Below are positions 61,690 to 64,000 of a stretch of DNA of 64,000 nt, piece after piece. The stretch comes from DASYGT01 sp035999365. Its GTDB lineage: Bacteria > Actinomycetota > Actinomycetes > Mycobacteriales > Jatrophihabitantaceae. The stretch is from NCBI GenBank assembly GCA_035999365.1, contig DASYGT010000015.1:33186-97185 (forward strand), written 5' to 3'. The notes below the pieces were generated by a model. It had not been told where the DNA came from. It was given only the letters and a program-made list of their open reading frames with translations, and searched no databases. How positions within the stretch are numbered: the stretch's first letter is position 1; the number at the start of each line of letters is the position of its first letter. Made by a program: the position numbers and the translations under genes.

Positions 61690-62607
61690 TCAAACCTGGG
61701 GTAGCACAGCCGACGCGATCAGCTCGAGATGATCGAGATCGTCCAGGTCGAGCATCTGAAGGTAGAGCCGGCTGGCGCCCATCGTGGCGAACTCACCGAT
61801 GCGGTCGACGATCTCGGCGGGCGTTCCCGCGAGCGCGTTCTCACGCATCTCGGTGGCGTCTCGCCCAATCGCCTCGGCGCGGCGGCGCACCTCGGCGTCG
61901 TCGCGGCCCACCGCGACCGTCTGCGCCGCGGAGTACACGATCGTGCGTCCGGTGTCCGCCGCGGCGGCACGCACCCGATCGAACCGGGCACGCGTATCGG
62001 CCCGGTCGAAGGCGACGTTGTACTCATCGGCATATTGCGCCGCGAGCGCCGCACCGCGCGACTTCGCGAGGCCGCCGAGAATGATCGGTGGGCGCGGTGA
62101 TTGCACCGGTTTCGGCAGCGCCGGCGCATCAGCCAGGCGGTAGTGCGCGCCGGCGAAGCTGTAGCTGGCACCGGGCCGTGTCCGCAGGAGCCCGTCGATG
62201 ATCTGCACCTGCTCGCTGAACATGTCGAAGCGTTTTGAGGCATCGGGGAACGGGATGCCGTAGGCGTCGTGTTCGCGTTGAAACCACCCCGCGCCAAGAC
62301 CGAGTTCGATGCGGCCCCCGCTCATCACGTCCACCTGTGCGACCGAGATCGCGAGCGGACCCGGCAGCCGGAAGGTCGTCGGCGTCACCATCGTGCCGAG
62401 CCTGATCCTCGTCGTCTCACGGGCGAGCGCAGCCAGTGTCAGCCACGCGTCACTGGGCCCCGGCAGACCATCGCCGGTGCCGATGACGTGCAGGTGATCC
62501 GACCGGAAGAATGCGTCGAAACCGAGATCCTCGGTGGCCTTCGCGATGCGCAGTTGATCGTCGAAGCTGGCGCCCTGCTGCGGTTCGGTGAAGATGCGGA
62601 GGTCCAC
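61690..62607 (-). CDS. LLM-family F420-dependent oxidoreductase (Rv1855c-like)
   Basis: A 305-residue TIM-barrel oxidoreductase. MDLRIFTEPQQGASFDDQLR, LGFDAFFRSDHLHVIGTGDG, IELGLGAGWFQREHDAYGIP and IILGGLAKSRGAALAAQYAD are typical of the Rv1855c-type F420 family. It probably uses F420; the substrate is unknown. It is the stand-alone counterpart of the barrel fused to the kinase at 10623-12077. Start GTG 62607. It precedes no gene on the same strand within an obvious operon; coaX is 28 bp upstream. Confidence 0.9.
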   Translation of the reverse strand: MDLRIFTEPQQGASFDDQLRIAKATEDLGFDAFFRSDHLHVIGTGDGLPGPSDAWLTLAALARETTRIRLGTMVTPTTFRLPGPLAISVAQVDVMSGGRIELGLGAGWFQREHDAYGIPFPDASKRFDMFSEQVQIIDGLLRTRPGASYSFAGAHYRLADAPALPKPVQSPRPPIILGGLAKSRGAALAAQYADEYNVAFDRADTRARFDRVRAAAADTGRTIVYSAAQTVAVGRDDAEVRRRAEAIGRDATEMRENALAGTPAEIVDRIGEFATMGASRLYLQMLDLDDLDHLELIASAVLPQV

Positions 62608-62635
62608 GGAGGCGACCCTACCTAGGCGACGGACG

Positions 62636-63400
62636 TCAGATGTTGCGCTCGTAGATGAGTCGCAGCCCCTCGAGGGTCAGGTCGGGTTCGTAGCGCGTCA
62701 CTGTCTCGCAATGCTCGATGACGAGAGTCGCCAGACCGCCGGTCGCGATCACCTCGACGGCAGCCGGATCGTCCGGATTCAATGCCTTGCTCAGTCGGCG
62801 GACGAGCCCGTCGACCTGGCCCGCGAAGCCGTACAGAATGCCGGACTGCAAGGCCTCGACGGTGCTCTTGCCGATCGGTCCGCGCGGCGCGACCAGCTCC
62901 ACCTTGCGCAGTTGGGCAGCGCGCGCGGCCAGTGCGTCCAGGGATATCTCGATGCCGGGTGCTAGCGCCCCGCCGAGGAATTCACCCTTGGCACTGACGA
63001 CGTCGAAGTTCGTCGTCGTGCCGAAGTCCACGACGATGACGGGACCGGGTACCAGGTGGTGGGCGGCGAGGGTGTTGACGATGCGATCGGCGCCGACCTC
63101 CTTGGGGTTCTCGTACTGCAGGCTGACGCCCGTGCGTATACCTGGCTCGACGAGCACCGTGGGAATGTGCGGGTAGTAGGTCGCGAGCATCACCCGCAGC
63201 TCGCGGAGCGCGGCCGGCACCGTCGAGCAGGCGGCCGTGCCGGTGATCTCGTGATCGGTGAGCAGTCCGCGAAACGTCAGGGCCAACTCGTCGGCGGTGC
63301 TGCGCGCGTCGGTCTTGATCCGCCATGACCGCTCGAGTTTGTCCCCTTCGAACACACCGAGGACGGTGTTGGTGTTGCCGATGTCGATCGCGAGCAGCAT
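62636..63400 (-). CDS. coaX: Pantothenate kinase type III
   Basis: A 254-residue enzyme of the ASKHA fold that phosphorylates pantothenate in CoA synthesis. LLAIDIGNTNTVLGVFEGDK, the YENPKEVGADRIVNTLAAHH motif and VIVVDFGTTTNFDVVSAKGE are intact; the C-terminal IATGGLATLVIEHCE is the adenine loop. ATG 63400 lies three bases after the nadC stop codon region (63404), so coaX follows nadC in the same operon. Confidence 0.95.
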   Translation of the reverse strand: MLLAIDIGNTNTVLGVFEGDKLERSWRIKTDARSTADELALTFRGLLTDHEITGTAACSTVPAALRELRVMLATYYPHIPTVLVEPGIRTGVSLQYENPKEVGADRIVNTLAAHHLVPGPVIVVDFGTTTNFDVVSAKGEFLGGALAPGIEISLDALAARAAQLRKVELVAPRGPIGKSTVEALQSGILYGFAGQVDGLVRRLSKALNPDDPAAVEVIATGGLATLVIEHCETVTRYEPDLTLEGLRLIYERNI

Positions 63401-63403
63401 GTC

Positions 63404-64000
63404 CTACGCCTCGATATCTACGCTGCGGCCGGCTGGCGTCTCGATGTCCAATCCGATGTCCAGGACGGGCGCGGAGTGCGTGAGCGCTCCGATTGAAAGG
63501 TAGTCGACGCCGCTCTCGGCGACGGCACGAGCGTCGGCGAGCCGCAGCCCGCCAGACGCCTCGAAGCGCGCACGCCCCGCCGCGTAAGCCACGGCCTGCC
63601 GCATCTGCTCCGGCGCCATGTTGTCGAGCAAGACCAGCTCGGCCCCGGCGTCGACGACCTCGCGCGCCTGGTCGAGTGTGTCCACCTCGATCTCGATCGG
63701 CAGGTCAGGATGCGCGGCGCGGACGAGAGCGAAGGCCCGGGAGACCCCTCCGGCGGCCGCGACATGGTTGTCCTTGACGAGCGCGGCGTCTGACAGAGAC
63801 ATCCGATGGTTGAGTCCGCCGCCGCATCGCACTGCGTACTTCTCCAGGGCGCGGAGGCCAGGCAGCGTCTTTCGGGTGTCACGCACGGCGGCGCCCGTAC
63901 CGGCGACGGCGTCGACCCATTGCCGGGTCAGGGTGGCGATGCCGCTCAGGTGTCCGAGCAGATTCAGCGCGGTGCGTTCGGCGGTCAACAGATCCCGGAC
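63404..64000 (-). CDS. nadC: Nicotinate-nucleotide pyrophosphorylase (5' part cut by window edge)
   Basis: The last 198 residues of quinolinate phosphoribosyltransferase. Visible: ERTALNLLGHLSGIATLT, DTRKTLPGLRALEKYAVRCG, the LNHRMSLSDAALVKDNHVAA motif and the barrel end EASGGLRLADARAVAESGVD. It makes nicotinate mononucleotide from quinolinate and PRPP in NAD synthesis. The N-terminus is beyond the window, so the TTG at 63988 is not the true start. It is the first gene before coaX on the minus strand. Confidence 0.94.
   Translation of the reverse strand, partial: VRDLLTAERTALNLLGHLSGIATLTRQWVDAVAGTGAAVRDTRKTLPGLRALEKYAVRCGGGLNHRMSLSDAALVKDNHVAAAGGVSRAFALVRAAHPDLPIEIEVDTLDQAREVVDAGAELVLLDNMAPEQMRQAVAYAAGRARFEASGGLRLADARAVAESGVDYLSIGALTHSAPVLDIGLDIETPAGRSVDIEA

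Overview
This 64 kb window is chromosomal DNA from a high-GC Gram-positive bacterium (Actinomycetia). The evidence is CarD, Lsr2, DisA, two F420-type luciferase-like oxidoreductases, a WXG100-like protein, many GTG starts, tight ATGA/GTGA overlaps, and gene orders that recall Mycobacterium tuberculosis. It is not a mycobacterium: menaquinone synthesis uses the futalosine route (mqnB-mqnD), and a SAM-I riboswitch sits before thrC. No phage, insertion sequence, CRISPR array or rRNA was seen. There is one tRNA (Thr, TGT).

Layout. 1-9.35 kb: end of a DUF3027 gene, an MFS transporter coupled to mqnB-mqnD, a CspB-like cold-shock protein, a WYL/XPB-associated helicase-like protein, a DUF2568 membrane protein and the XPB helicase (as I recall, the Rv0861c-Rv0883c neighbourhood). 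9.36-18.2 kb: a DUF4232 lipoprotein, a SHOCT protein, a minus-strand operon (class III aminotransferase, HpnA-like epimerase, P-loop kinase fused to an LLM oxidoreductase), an SRPBCC-DinB fusion and a Na+/H+ antiporter carrying a UBP zinc finger. 18.2-23.3 kb: groEL with tandem CIRCE operators, a monooxygenase-like protein, cspA, riboswitch-controlled thrC, a VirR-like LytR_C protein and a DUF3263 protein (Rv0430-Rv0440-like). 23.4-43 kb: accessory and metabolic genes, namely a WXG100-like/hydrolase pair, acyl-CoA ligases, a large secreted repeat protein with a coupled lipoprotein, transporters, a cytosine-type salvage operon, a steroid-dehydrogenase-like flavoprotein, tRNA-Thr and an acyltransferase. 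42.2-64 kb: the conserved block rlmB-cysS-(PLP enzyme)-ispF-carD, lpqE-like-radA-disA, mutY, clpC, panD, lsr2, lysS, an ABC/two-component set, coaX and nadC (Rv3579c-Rv3600c-like).

How the parts work together. Proteostasis genes (groEL, clpC), DNA repair and second-messenger genes (XPB, radA, disA, mutY), cofactor genes (panD and coaX for CoA, nadC for NAD, mqnB/D for menaquinone) and translation genes (cysS, lysS, rlmB, tRNA) make up the housekeeping content. The most striking unexplained signals are a 27-nt sequence that is identical in the apical part of two otherwise unrelated terminator hairpins, one after groEL and one after clpC; the SAM-I riboswitch on thrC; the WXG100-like/hydrolase pair with a palindrome resembling two opposed DnaA boxes upstream; and several domain fusions. 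Comparisons with M. tuberculosis locus order are from memory and were not computed.
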